Positions 1 to 15,000 of a DNA stretch of 64,000 nucleotides are shown piece after piece (the first letter of the stretch is position 1; each line of letters starts with the position of its first letter). The notes beneath the pieces are model-generated. The model did no database searches and was not told the DNA's origin. It worked only from the letters and a program-made list of their open reading frames with translations. A program made the translations under genes and the position numbers. Source of the stretch: Rhododendron vialii (lineage: Eukaryota > Streptophyta > Magnoliopsida > Ericales > Ericaceae); contig NC_080559.1 in NCBI RefSeq assembly GCF_030253575.1, positions 35,377,001-35,441,000 on the forward strand, given 5' to 3'.

Positions 1-580
1 TCCATGCAAAAACAAATCAACAACTAAATTAATTTTGTTTGTTTCTCCTTTGTCACGTGCATTTTAATTTCTCCATACAAATTACTAGTAAATTGAAATC
101 TTAACCCGGCCCGCAGGTGAGGAACTCGCATGTGGCTGGGGGTCCCATGCATACATATAATATCATGAGGCTGTCTGTTACTGTATTTGCTAATAATGCA
201 AGCTAGCTTGGCAAGTTGTTGTGATTAAGACTGCGCGCAACTGATCATATGATAAACCCGGCCAATTTACGTGGTTGTTCCTTCCTTCCTTGTCCATCTC
301 AATTCATATACGTAAGGCTAATAAACAAGCTGGCCAAGCACCAATTTATGCTCTTATCTTCAAGATCGATCGATGGAACTGTTAGGTAGTTTGAATCCTG
401 ATGACTGGCTGATTCAATCAGAGCCGGGCCCTGCTGTGCTCGAGCGCTGCCGCGCTGCGAGAATAAAGCGAGTGCTTGCAGGCTGCAGCATCTCTAGCTA
501 GCTAGCTCGTCCGGAGGAGGGGGCTTAGGGCTGTCTTGACGGTCGAACGCGGACACGAAGTATTTCTATGTTCCTATATC
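1..580. other. AT-rich spacer, no gene seen
   Basis: I see no coding exon, RNA gene or clear repeat in this stretch. It ends at a T-run that I read as the poly(A) tail of a minus-strand LINE fragment. Confidence 0.5.
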
Positions 581-1402
581 TTTGTTTTTTTTTTTTTTCG
601 GGTCAAACGGAAATTCAATTAAATTTAAGGAAGAGAATACCACATTAAGAGTACAACCAAAGTTTTGGGCATTTGAGCATAAGAGCTCAAATCCTAGTCA
701 AGTACTTGCCTGATATTCAAGCTATCTCTAATTACAAATTTCCTCATCGCGATAGGCATGTCTATAACAAAAACGAGGGCTTCTGTGTGTTCCACTCCCA
801 TCCTAGCGAGGTGGTCGGCGCATTGGTTGGCCGAACGGGGGATATGCCCAATCGTAGTATTAGTTTGAGCCAATAAGAAATGGACTTCATTGATCAACAC
901 ACCCTGGGGATGATTGCCTGGGTTTCCTTCCGTGATGAGGTTCACTGCTACCAGTGAGTCTGATTCAAGTTTCACATTTTCAAGCTTCCTTTCTAGTATA
1001 ACGTCCAGTCCTTTGTGTATGCTCCATAGCTCTGCCTCCAAGCTCGAATGGAAGCTTCGCTTGCCATAGTACCCCGTGATCCAGTCTCCCAAATGATTTC
1101 TGAATATTCCTCCAAACCCTCATATTCCATTCGACTCATACCTGCCTCCCATCCATATTCAGCTTGATATTTCTTGCAAATGGGTTAGACCAAGAATTAA
1201 GGCAGATTCTTGTCAAGCCATTAGTGAGAGGGGACTTGAAAGCATCCACTATTTCTTGGGCATAAGCAATAATATTCTTAGCACTAACAAAGAGTGGGAT
1301 GTCAATGTTATCAAAGCTTTTTTTTGTTTCGATCTTTCCAAAGCTGCCATAGAGAGGTGATAAACAGGATGTGCCAAGGAATATTATTACCATATCCTGC
1401 AA
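581..1402 (-). pseudogene. Truncated LINE 3' end with RNase H-like domain
   Basis: On the minus strand, 1402-1136 encodes a segment ending KLNMDG, the usual start of the plant RNase H-like fold (RVT_3) that closes many L1-type LINE ORF2 proteins. The rest of the domain lies in another frame at 1092-694, with the motifs EAELWSIHKGL, ESDSLVAVNLI and HIPRSANQCADHLAR. The two halves are joined only through a stop or frameshift near 1130, so the reading frame is broken. Downstream on the same strand a 3' untranslated stretch leads into an A-run (T-run on plus, about 581-597), as expected for a LINE tail. No reverse transcriptase domain precedes it. A domesticated RNase H-like gene is possible but unlikely given the break. 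Confidence 0.7.
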
Positions 1403-1439
1403 GTATGTTCTTTCTAGGGTTAAGAATCTCTTCTTCTTC

Positions 1440-1616
1440 TTGTTTTTATATTGCAGAGTGCCCTTGGATCAACTTGCGCACACTACAAGACTAAATCTAT
1501 ATGGCCCCACACCAGTCTGTGGGACGTTCTTAATTATGGGAGCCCATGGGGTGACCCTTAGGGGACTCGAACTGGGGACCTAGGGGAGCAAACCCTAGGC
1601 CTTAACCAATTGAGAA
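1440..1616 (-). mobile_element. tRNA-like SINE fragment
   Basis: Read on the minus strand, 1616-1560 has a tRNA-like head: an A-box-like TCAATTGGTTAAGG followed by a B-box-like GTTCGAGTCCC. This is the internal Pol III promoter layout of plant tRNA-derived SINEs. The body continues toward about 1440. I cannot fix the far end or a target duplication. The left edge of a hairpin MITE starts right beside the head. Confidence 0.45.
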
Positions 1617-1627
1617 AGAACGGAAAT

Positions 1628-2005
1628 TCTAATCGCAAGAAAGATTTGCAGAGAACCACGCGAGGAAAAATGCGTTTGGACCCATTCCGGGTCCCACTAA
1701 AATCTAAAAAATATACATAAATTTTGAATAGTATTATTTTATGATGCCCTGTAAAAAATCAACTCCAACGGATATCGGTAAGTATTACTTTTGGATTCGT
1801 AGGGGCGAAACTACTTACTTCGCCCATATTAATCTAAAAGTAATACTTACCGATATCCGTTGGAGTTGGTTTTTTACAGAGTCCCATAAAATAATACTAT
1901 TCAAAAATTTATGGATATTTTTCTAGATTTTTGTGGGACCCAGAATGGGCTCAAGCGCATTTTTTCTTGCGCGATTCCCTACAAATCTTTCTTACGAATA
2001 ACAGG
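1628..2005. mobile_element. Long-hairpin MITE
   Basis: Two arms of roughly 175 bases form a near-perfect inverted repeat centred at about 1815. Examples are ACTCCAACGGATATCGG in the left arm and its complement in the right arm, and CGCAAGAAAGATTTG near 1634 opposite its complement near 1990. No coding capacity. Arms this long with a tiny loop would fold into one long hairpin RNA if transcribed, typical of foldback MITEs that feed small-RNA pathways. A clear target duplication was not found. Confidence 0.7.
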
Positions 2006-2027
2006 GCTCGGTTAAGAACCTCATTAT

Positions 2028-2030
<3 letters not shown>

Positions 2031-2072
<42 letters not shown>
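2031..2072. repeat. (GA)n microsatellite
   Basis: About 21 uninterrupted GA units directly beside the hairpin MITE. The Arg-Glu and Ser-Leu polypeptides that can be translated across it are repeat artefacts. Confidence 0.95.
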
Positions 2073-2074
<2 letters not shown>

Positions 2075-2766
2075 ATGGTAACTCTAGTGAGAGAATTTAC
2101 GAGTGTTTTCCAACAATCAATAATGAACTGGTGTGGCTTCTGAGGAGTAGAGACGTACGTTGTCGACTCTTGTATCTTTCGTATGTTGCTCTTTTTGTCT
2201 TTGTTATTCTCGTGTGGGTTTGTTTCTATCATTCACATTATCCAAGGTTACGAGAGTTTGTGTATTCGTGAGTTCAACGCGTTATTCGAATTTCCCAGCA
2301 GAAACATCATTGTCAAATGCCAAATTAATTTGTGGCTTCAAAGAGCCTCCAAAAGGATCAAAACGGAGAGGTTTGGCAATAATTGTTCAGTTGCTGTCGA
2401 CTCTGGCCGGCTGGTGGGTCTATATTGTCATACTATCCTTGAAGTATTCAAAAGTTTAAATTCCAATCCACTCTAACGACCTGTCTGTCAAAGACCAATA
2501 AGCAGTACTCCTAAAAATTCCACTTCATTACAAACTTCATACAGTACGACCAAACTTTTGGTTGGTAGTATTATTAATCTTGTATGTATCCTACTTTTCA
2601 TAGGTTTAATTTTCTTCTTTTTATGCGGATAACGGTGTGGAGAATCATGGCAGGCCCCATTTGATGAAAAAGTGTTGGCCCTGGGCTGTGAAGCCGGTAA
2701 TTACTAATCTTGCAGCATCATATTCCGTTCTGGGTGGGGTGGAGAGAGAGAGAGTGTGTGTTTACC

Positions 2767-2803
<37 letters not shown>

Positions 2804-3211
2804 ACTGTTTACATGGCATGCATTTAAGTCCATGACGTACAAGAGACTGTTCTACTTTTATCCAACAATCATATGCATATAGGGGTAGGGTTGGCTGTAA
2901 ATAGGAAATTGAATCCAGTATTTAAACTAGTCAAGCCTTCCCACGATCTTACTTCTTTAAGGTGTCTACTACAGTATTTCAAATTTGTTATGTTAACGCC
3001 AACAAAAATATACCCCCACAAGCCTCCAAACTTCTTGTAACAAAGCTCGGGTCTTTCCTTAACTATCATAAACTCGTACGAAAAGTCACAAAACGTCCTC
3101 GAATGGAATTTCTATATAAATAGCCCGAAAAAAGATGCTTGCATATGTGATAATTTCTCACGGTCATCATGCGTGTTTGTTTTTTGGTCACTTGTAGTAT
3201 TGAGAATCTTA
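2073..3211. other. Spacer with second GA tract
   Basis: No supportable gene. A second (GA)n tract lies at about 2771-2800. Short open frames here have no family resemblance and no splice context. Confidence 0.5.
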
Positions 3212-3397
3212 AGATCCCGTTTGTTTTGGGATTTTAAATTTGGATTTGTAAGTAATGAGCGTAGAGAGAAATAGAGTAATGATTGAAAATATGGGTAATT
3301 ATTGGAGATAGATAGAGAGAAAAATGAGAATAATGTTTGAAGAGAAATTGGATAATGATTAGAATCCAAAATCTAAAACCCTTAAAAGAACGGGGTC
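3212..3397. mobile_element. Tourist-like MITE
   Basis: Terminal inverted repeats read AGATCCCGTTTGTTTTGGGATTTTA on the left (quoted in two parts: AGATCCCGTTTG, then TTTTGGGATTTTA) and AGACCCCGTTCTTTTAAGGG on the complement of the right end. TTA lies at each side, consistent with a PIF/Harbinger-type 3-base target duplication. About 186 bases, with no coding capacity. Confidence 0.55.
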
Positions 3398-4629
3398 TTA
3401 GTAACCTAGCTAGCTAACCGTGACCTAACTCATCCGATGGTGGTGTTAATGTTTTTTGGGAGAAATGAAATTACAACCTCACTACACCTAAATAGAACTA
3501 TGAAAGTTATATTGCTGGACACAGTACGTTCTGGTATTTCTCATGATCACTACGTTGTACGCTTCGATCATAAAGTTTAGGAGAAATTTCCTAAGGGAAA
3601 AAACCAATTAAGAAGATATGACGTGAATGGCATAATGAGCTAAATTCGGGTATTTCGTTTTTTGACCAATGTTTTAATATTTTTATCAATATATCCTTAT
3701 GCAAATCAGTAATTGATAGAAAGGGCCGGGGTTAAACTAGCAGCAACTTTTCTTTTCTTTTATTGGGTAAGTGAAAAATAGCAGCAACTTGATCAACTTA
3801 TCAATTTGGTTTTATCAACTCAAAGAAATTACTAATAAAAGGACCCAGGCCGGCCAGTTCAAATTAAACATGGTTTCTTTAAATAATTGTCGGTGGTGTA
3901 CTGTGTATTCATCGAATGGGAAAGCAAACAGAAATTGAAGGAGAATGAATATATATATATATACACTCCTAAACAATTGCTTTGCACAAATCAAAATAAA
4001 CACACCCAACCCAACAAACAGTCAAGATAGTGAGTTTTGATGAAATTAAGATCTAGTCAGCTAGCACGCTTATACTATTATCCTATCAAACAAGATTTAT
4101 GATCACAAATCCAAGTGGGAATATCGATATATGTCCCATTCCAACTTGTCCCTTCAACCTGCCATTGGCAGAGGTAGCTAGCTATCATCTATATATGCAT
4201 GGTTAATTTACTTCTTCAACCCAAGGGTTTGGTTTAGAGGTCAAAGTCACGGTACTTTGAAGTTTGCTCCATTTTAGTCCTAGGTCTTATGTTCGAAACA
4301 CCTCAGGTGCTATATATTAACTCTGTTAAGGTCAGCTTATATATACATACGGAGCTTTTCTCTAGTTTTAATTGGGACGCTTGTAAGTGGATGGGAAAAT
4401 TGGTCCTATGTGATAAGTCGAGAGATACGTATAAACTAGATAGCCCAAGAAAAATGGTAAAATGGTTGTTCTTGCTCTGGTCAAGGAAACTAGATAGCCC
4501 ATGAAAGCGGTGGTGGGCGGCCGCCGGCCCAATTGTTTGACTGCTCGTAGTTGCAACTTGCAGGGCGGAGCCACCAAGGGACGCTGGCACCTCCAAAAAT
4601 TTTCCTATATTTTACACGATTGATACCCT

Positions 4630-4632
<3 letters not shown>
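3398..4632. other. Spacer with degenerate repeat pieces
   Basis: No gene seen. At about 4235-4300 there is a tRNA-like stretch with a B-box-like GTTCGAAAC, possibly a SINE head. At about 4560 the sequence GGGCGGAGCCACC resembles the terminus of a hAT-like element, but I found no partner end. Confidence 0.35.

Positions 4633-4695
<63 letters not shown>
4633..4695. repeat. (TA)n microsatellite
   Basis: About 31 uninterrupted TA units. Confidence 0.95.
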
Positions 4696-4697
<2 letters not shown>

Positions 4698-6079
4698 GAA
4701 TAGTTACGATATAGATTTGTTTCTAAATTATTAAGAAAAAAAAAGTTAGGTATGATCCTCACTTCAAATAGTGCTAAATTGCTCCTTGAAATCTTAGTTT
4801 TATTAGTTTTTTAAGAACTCATAATTTTGTTTTTTGGTTTTAATGTGTGAAGTTAACAAAATGCCCTTCCACTTTTCAATATTTTCAGTTTGTTGTTATT
4901 CAAATGAAATGATTTTTTTATAAAGTTTAAAGATATTTTGATAATTTCGTACTCTAAAAGCAAAAAGGAATGGTTTAGTTAGTAATAATGGGAGTGCAAA
5001 AATCACTCCACATATTAAATACTAATTAATTTTAAAATTTTGGTTTTGAATTCAATGGAACAATATTTTAAACAAAGGTCATGATAACAACGTAAAGAGC
5101 GTACATGATGCAGTCAATATCTACATCTGATGACGTATGACATGGGCTACACTATGAATGTCAATGACTACGAGCCACATGTTTTATTTTTTTATTTTTT
5201 ATATCTTTCAATAACAATTTAAGCAATGATTTTTATATATACTTACGTTTTTTTATTCATTTGTGTTTGGGTTTGGGTTTTATAAATGGCTCTTTCATGT
5301 TGATTAAAAACTTTCATATAAGAAGTAGGGTGCTCGTTAAAAAACCAATGCCCTATGATTAATGACCATTGCAAATGGAAATCTTATCATTAACCCCAAG
5401 GGGTGTGGCCAAGTAAGCATGAGAAATCAAAGAAGTTTTCATCTTTCATAAGATAGATTTATGAGGTCGTTAACTTTATAGCCCTATAATAAGTTGAGAT
5501 GCGCACAAGTTGACCCGATCATCCAGTTATAAGAAAATGGAAATTTTATCTTAGAATGAAAACGTGTAAGCATTGATGGAGGCTTCTAAACACCAAAACA
5601 CAATTGGTCTTTCGCTCCTTAGTTTGACATTGTAACTGCGAGTTCAACAACATTCACAATTAACCTTCCACGGGAAATTAAAAAAAAGGTGAACATTTCC
5701 CATGGATAACAAATTACAACAAAAATTAAGGAACAAAATTTCCTTTTTACACCAGCAGACCCTAGCACCACACAGTCTGCTATAGCGAATACGCCGAATA
5801 GAATATGTTCAACCGCGCGCGTTAAAAGGCTTGAACTTAAAAATAAATAAAAAAAATTGATCCGATAGGCTTGATCCGATAGGCTTGGAGTTGAAATCAA
5901 TCATGCAATCGTAACTAACGGGAAGCAGCTCATTAACGTCGAAAACAAATCAGAACACCACACACAATCTTGATTTCGATCGTAGGTTCAATTTAAAGAA
6001 AAGGTTTCATACTTTTGCACCCTAGTTCTTTCTTCCACCACCCATATTAATTTATTTATTTGGTTCATCCCCCCACTAA
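4696..6079. other. AT-rich spacer
   Basis: No coding exon, RNA gene or bounded repeat that I can support. Confidence 0.5.
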
Positions 6080-6410
6080 GAGCATCTCCAACGGTTTTGG
6101 CCATTTTTGTAAGAGCCGAAGTCATTTTTTAACTGGCTACATTGTTATTAGGTCAAAATTTGACAAAAATGCTCCAATGATGGTATTTCAAGTACCTGTT
6201 GAATCACACCCAGATATTCTTGTCATTGTATTACTCTCAAAAGCGATTAGATCACAACCTTGGCAAGACATGGCCCAGGCCATTCTCATGGCCAAATTTG
6301 GCCGAGCTATTTTTTGGCTCCTAAAATGGCTCCCCATTAGAGGAGAGAAGTTTGGTTTTGAAGCCAAAATATGACTTTAGCTTCCAAAATGGCTCCCGTT
6401 CCAAATGCTC
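6080..6410. mobile_element. PIF/Harbinger-like MITE
   Basis: Left end GAGCATCTCCAACGG and the complement of the right end GAGCATTTGGAACGG are imperfect terminal inverted repeats. TAA flanks both sides (6077-6079 and 6411-6413), a 3-base target duplication. The interior is rich in GGCCAAAA and GGCTCC pieces in both orientations and encodes nothing. It sits about 0.6 kb upstream of the CIPK gene start, inside its likely promoter region. Confidence 0.7.
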
Positions 6411-6699
6411 TAATAGGGGTCCGAGAAGGATAGCTAAAATACAATACAAGTATCTAATCGGTGTATATGTATGTATACATGTGCATATGTATGTATGTTC
6501 AATGCATAGTCAATGTGAGAAGACTTCAAAAATAATTAGGGTTTCCAGCTTGTGTATCCTTTTGCTATATAGAATAGAGTGGTTTGAGAGAATTACCCAC
6601 AAAGCGTGTGACCAAGCCAGAGAGTATAACAATGCGTGGTAGATAACAGCCACCACCTTCCATTCAAAACACAAGCTCCCCACCCCTTCTCAACTACTA

Positions 6700-7035
6700 G
6701 CCCAGCAACCAATATTTTCCAGGCATCCAAACAATAAACAAATACTACTTAAAGAACAGATGGACTCTCTTGAACCTCAAAAACCACTTTTACCCACAAA
6801 CAATGCCAGCCAGTCCCATAAGCAGGAAAGTTCTTCAAGGCACATGAGATTCACAAGGAATATGGCAATAGAGCCCATCCATAAACAAGAAAGCTCGTTG
6901 AAACCTAATCTGATTGCTTCCTTCTTCAGCACCACATTAGACCAGATCAGTGGATACAAGGAACATTTACAGGGTGTTTAGGAGGAAGAAGAAACAGATA
7001 TATTCCCAACAGGAAATTAAGCGAGACGGAGAGAG
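6700..7035 (+). promoter_or_regulatory. CIPK leader with upstream ORF
   Basis: This stretch directly precedes the CIPK start codon and probably includes its 5' untranslated region. It contains an open frame of 73 codons from an ATG at 6760 to a stop at 6981, ending 54 bases before the CIPK ATG. If transcribed as leader it would act as an upstream ORF that lowers translation. The transcription start is unknown, so this is inference. Confidence 0.35.
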
Positions 7036-10263
<3,228 letters not shown>

Positions 10264-11854
10264 TAGCTAACCTTTGGTTTCAACATTAAGAGGCTCTTGA
10301 CGAGCCCTAAACACAAGTGTAAAGCATACAACGAAGCAATGCATAAGGCTGAATGTAAGTACATAAGTGAATCCAACAGAAATGTTGTCTCGTGTTAAGG
10401 CTTACACTCCCATGCTGTAGAATTCAAGATCCTCGTATTTATAAATTTTGTTTCCTCTGATGTAATTAACTCAATGACTTCAATAGACATATTTATTGTA
10501 TGAAAGGAAATTCACAGAAGAAAAAATCCTTTTTCTGTCAGACGTTCCCTGTAATACCTCTATCTGTCCATTTTCCATTAGACGTTCCCTGTAATACCTC
10601 TATCTGTTCAACTGACACTGCTCAATCTTACATTGAAGCAAGATAGAATTAAAATAAATAAAAAATAAAAAAAAGAAGCGTATCATTTTTTCAGGAGGGA
10701 GCCAGCCTCTCAAATTTGACCAAAGTATATTTTTCAGAAGGGATAATTTACAGTTAGCAGTCAACAGTTATCTTAACACCCAAGTAATACAGCATTACAA
10801 CCCAACTATCTGATCGTGGGATTAAGCGCCAAGTATTGAGTAGCATGGTCATAGACAAGCGAAAAAACACAACAGGACATCAACAAGCCAGCACGATGAT
10901 TCTCACAAGAAACAGGACAAGAAACACAACGGAAACTTCTAAAAAAAAATTCTCTATACAATTATTAAGAGGAATATACATGAAACGTAATTCAAAGATA
11001 AAGGGGAAAAAAGCCACATGACGCTATTCGAATTAATTCACACACCCGCTCGTGTGCAGGGACCTTCTATTTCTTTTTTAGTTTGAATTGAATGTAAATT
11101 ACAAAGTCCTGCGCCTTGTGATGTTTGCAAGACCAAAAAGCAAAAACAAGTACAAACCTATGACAAACCATGGGGACGCAGTAAAAATGGTGATATTGGA
11201 TTCCATGGCGCTCTCACACGAATGGCCAGTGTTACTACTTTAATGAAGCATTCCGTGAATCTCCATAGATAAATAGAGTAACTGAGTAAGTGGAAGTGGA
11301 ATTTCCAGATACAGATAACAGGCTACTCTCTCAACGAGCTAAAAAGGAGTGATAAAATAAAGATACTAATGTCCAATGAGTAAATCTAATGTGTTATCAA
11401 GTTCACATTTCTGAACATAGCTGGACAGGAAACATAGCTAATGTAATCTTGAAGCACTAATGGCCTTGGGGAAAGTGACCCATGTAACAATCATAATGGT
11501 AAGCTGGCTTACATCTAGGAAACACCAGATGGTTTACAACCTAACCATATGAAAAGCAATCTCATGTAAAAAGCAATCTCATGTACAAACATTAATGATT
11601 TTTCATGAGATAAATGATTATCACCATCTACTAATAACCAAAAAAGAATGCTCACAGAGCCAAGACCTGCTTTGCATTACAAAAAAGAAGAGTTTGGAAA
11701 CAAAATTTGTTCAACTAAGAAACAGATTTAAGTAATTTCTCTCATTATAATACAATGCAAGACCTTTACTTGCAACAACAAACATGACATACAATGGACA
11801 AGCTATCTAACCCATCACCAAATGAACAACTTCTAGGTACCAATGTGTAGATGA
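10264..11854. other. Spacer between CIPK and lipase genes
   Basis: The two genes converge here, so both 3' untranslated regions should lie in this stretch. A 40-base unit is tandemly duplicated at about 10541-10620 (each copy contains GACGTTCCCTGTAATACCTC). No further gene seen. Confidence 0.5.
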
Positions 11855-12063
11855 CTAGAGCAGGAAGTTATCAATCATGTGGAGAACCACGTCAGCACCA
11901 TCAGAATTCAACCAATAGCTCTTGACCTGAATTCAAGGGGAAGCAGGGTAAAAGGAGAAAAAAAAAAGAACAAAGTGAATGTAAGGAAGAGATCAGATGA
12001 CATCAAAAGAGAAAATATGAAATGAAAACACACACACACACACACATATATATAGATAGATAC

Positions 12064-12098
<35 letters not shown>

Positions 12099-15000
12099 AA
12101 ATCAATTAACATTTCTATTACATAAACAGGCTAATTAATAGCGTCCATAGTTTTCTTCTATTAGCATGCAGATAAATTTTCCTACAAACTGAAAGATGGA
12201 AAAGTATGCAAGATTGATTGAAAACAGAATAAGCGGCATAATTACTTTTAAAACACACTGAGAAGCAACAAATATGCTTAAATCAATATATCATATTGCA
12301 GATGAACAAACAGCGGGAAGGGATGCTATGAACTTTACTGTTTGGCAACATTGTACAAGCACTGCAGCTGTGAAAGTTGCAGGGAATTAATGGGTTTAAA
12401 GATGATACAGAGCATATAAAATGCAGTTCAATCCACAGGAATTACTGCTCAGTAAACGATCCACTTTAAAGCTCACCTGAATGGTGTTGTGTGCTATATA
12501 TCGTTGTTTACTCTCATGAAAGCTAACATCAACACGCTCCCAAGCGACTTGAGTGAGACCTCTAATCATTTCCTCTTCACAAACCAGAAAGAAAATGCTC
12601 ATAAGAAATAGGAGGAAAATTTGCACAGCAAAGCCAATAGAGTAACAGAACATGTTGACAAGCAAGAAAGAACAAACACTATGGGTACGTAATCAATGAT
12701 CTCATATATAGGCAAAGCAACATGAATTTCCGAGAAAGATTTAACCATTGGGCACACTACGATGAATCACAGCCTCACAGGAAGAGAACAGCTTTCCAAA
12801 AAATAAACTTAAAGAGAGACATTGACATTTTACCTGCAATATGAATCACTCTAGTACAAAAAATGCAAAAGGGAACACAGCATATTTGGAAGATGGTGTA
12901 CAGTAGAGGTAGACTTTCATAAAGTATTAAAATCGTTATTAAGAAGTTTGAGGTCCTAGATCAAGGGGAAATTTTCTTATAACAATAGCATATCAAGCTA
13001 AATGGCTTATTATTGGCTATGATGTGGGTAGGATCTTCATAGAATGGTAATGGCCTTATTTGCGATGGACTGGGATTTCCAAAAAAAACCTGGCATCCAT
13101 TATGTTTAGCTGGTGCAGACAGTAGAGGTTGCATAGTGAAGTGAAGGCAGAAGGTGTTACGCTTGATTAGACAGTGTTTACAGTGGATTAACTGGAGGGT
13201 CTAAGATTGAGAGAAGCACGAGACACTGCAAGCATAACACCGGCCTTCATATGAGCTTAAGAGCCATTGTATGAGCTTAACAATCGTCTTATAGCCACTT
13301 CACAAAGTTGAATCTCAAGGAAGATCATGCCTAATCCAGATCAAAATTATGAACACTCAGCAAATTGAATCTAACATTATATAGTTCGCACCGCAAAAGA
13401 AAAGGTTCACAAACCTTCCAGGTCAGTTGCTTGCTTTTCAACCACAGAAGACGCCCCATCGTGATTGTTTTCGGTAGCTTTGCGTTCAACATACACAACA
13501 TGTGGGTATTTTCCGTCGACAACCAGAAGATTGGACTAGAGAAGGGAACAGGAAGAAAATAAGGAGGTTGATTTTGGAAGAGATGCGATAGTATTAATTG
13601 TCACTTAACCAAAGAAGTGCATGAGGTAGAAACCACAACAACCTTTGGAAGCTCATGCTGACGGCGTATTGATGATGTTCTCCAACCAACCACATCTTAA
13701 ATATCAGTTAATATAAAACAACCTCTTAAATAGGGGGGGCGAAAAAGCACATTTTTTACACAAAATCATAGTGGAAGCTAACTTCAACTCAGAAAGGATA
13801 CAATCATAATTTGCATTTGCATATGCTACACAACGCTTGAAGGAGCGTAAAGCTGATCTATAAATGTCACAAAGCACGCCATTAGCTTATAGACAGGAAC
13901 AAAAATCCAGTCTTCTAAACGAGTGAGTGAAGTAGGGGAATTAATGAATACCAACATGAATTTAAGGTTGTCAGAGTCTTTAACCATCTGAAGGAGAAGG
14001 GGAGGTTTTCCCTCATCGTTGTCAGTGAGGAAAAGATGCTTCCCAGACCTCCCAACAACCCAGTGTGCCGATTGAGAGACTCTTCTTTCCAAAAAAGGAA
14101 GACCACAGAGAATGGGGAGCTGTGAAAGCACATGCAACAGGACAAAATGTAAGAAAAGGGACAACTACAATAATCTTTTGAATTGGCAATTTAATATAGC
14201 TTTAGGAAATAATGCTGCATCATACAGAAGGACTACCGACAACCCAGTTTAACATCCTCCTCATGATGTGAGCACAAGTGGAAATGAAATGAAGTCTTGA
14301 TACAAAAATTCATCCAAGCGGCATAGTTACTCATAAGATTCATAGATAAATTTTTTCTCCTGATGTTCGTAGTTGTAGAGAATCCAGAAGTCGTAAGTAA
14401 AGTAACAATAATTATCATTAATAAGCATAACAAGGGATCACATTCACGAATCTAACCATCAAACCAGGATAAGAGAAATAAGAAACTGCCACAGACGCAC
14501 ACATACACATGCATAGAGGCACAGACAAGTATTGACCCTTGGAGAAAATCAATAGTTATAGAACCTAATATTGCTAATATGAAGCACAAAATGAGACAAC
14601 CGAATATGTAAGCATAATCACACCTGCCTATGTCCCCTCGAGCCAAGATGCGGTGTTGCAAATGTTATGAAGTTCATAGGTTCCAATCCAGCAACTCTAG
14701 CTTCAAAATGCTGTTCCAGGTATTGTGTTGAATCCTTTAGATCACCTCCATTTAAGCAGTTCCCGGAAAGTCCTGCAGTTTCCACTCTGGGCAAAAGTTC
14801 ATAGAGTCTCCCAATTGCATACCTGGCAACAAGGCCACCCAAGGAGTGCGCCACAAAGGAGATCTTATGCACCTCAGGCCAACGTTTCACAACATTCATC
14901 ACCTGCGTAAGAAACTAGTTACTGTTCACATAGGTACCTTCCACCTTTTTGGTAATTTATCAACAAGATATTCCCACAAAAATACTTAAGCATGTTCAAG

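Noticed and set aside
1540..1616. A functional tRNA gene
   Set aside because: A- and B-box-like pieces are present but no cloverleaf with proper acceptor pairing could be drawn; a SINE head fits better.
2029..2271. Arg-Glu and Ser-Leu repeat polypeptides over GA/CT tracts
   Set aside because: They are translations of microsatellites; the same appears at 30.4, 45.4, 46.1 and 49.4 kb.
4555..4632. A complete hAT-like element starting at GGGCGGAGCCACC
   Set aside because: No matching inverted end or target duplication was found downstream.
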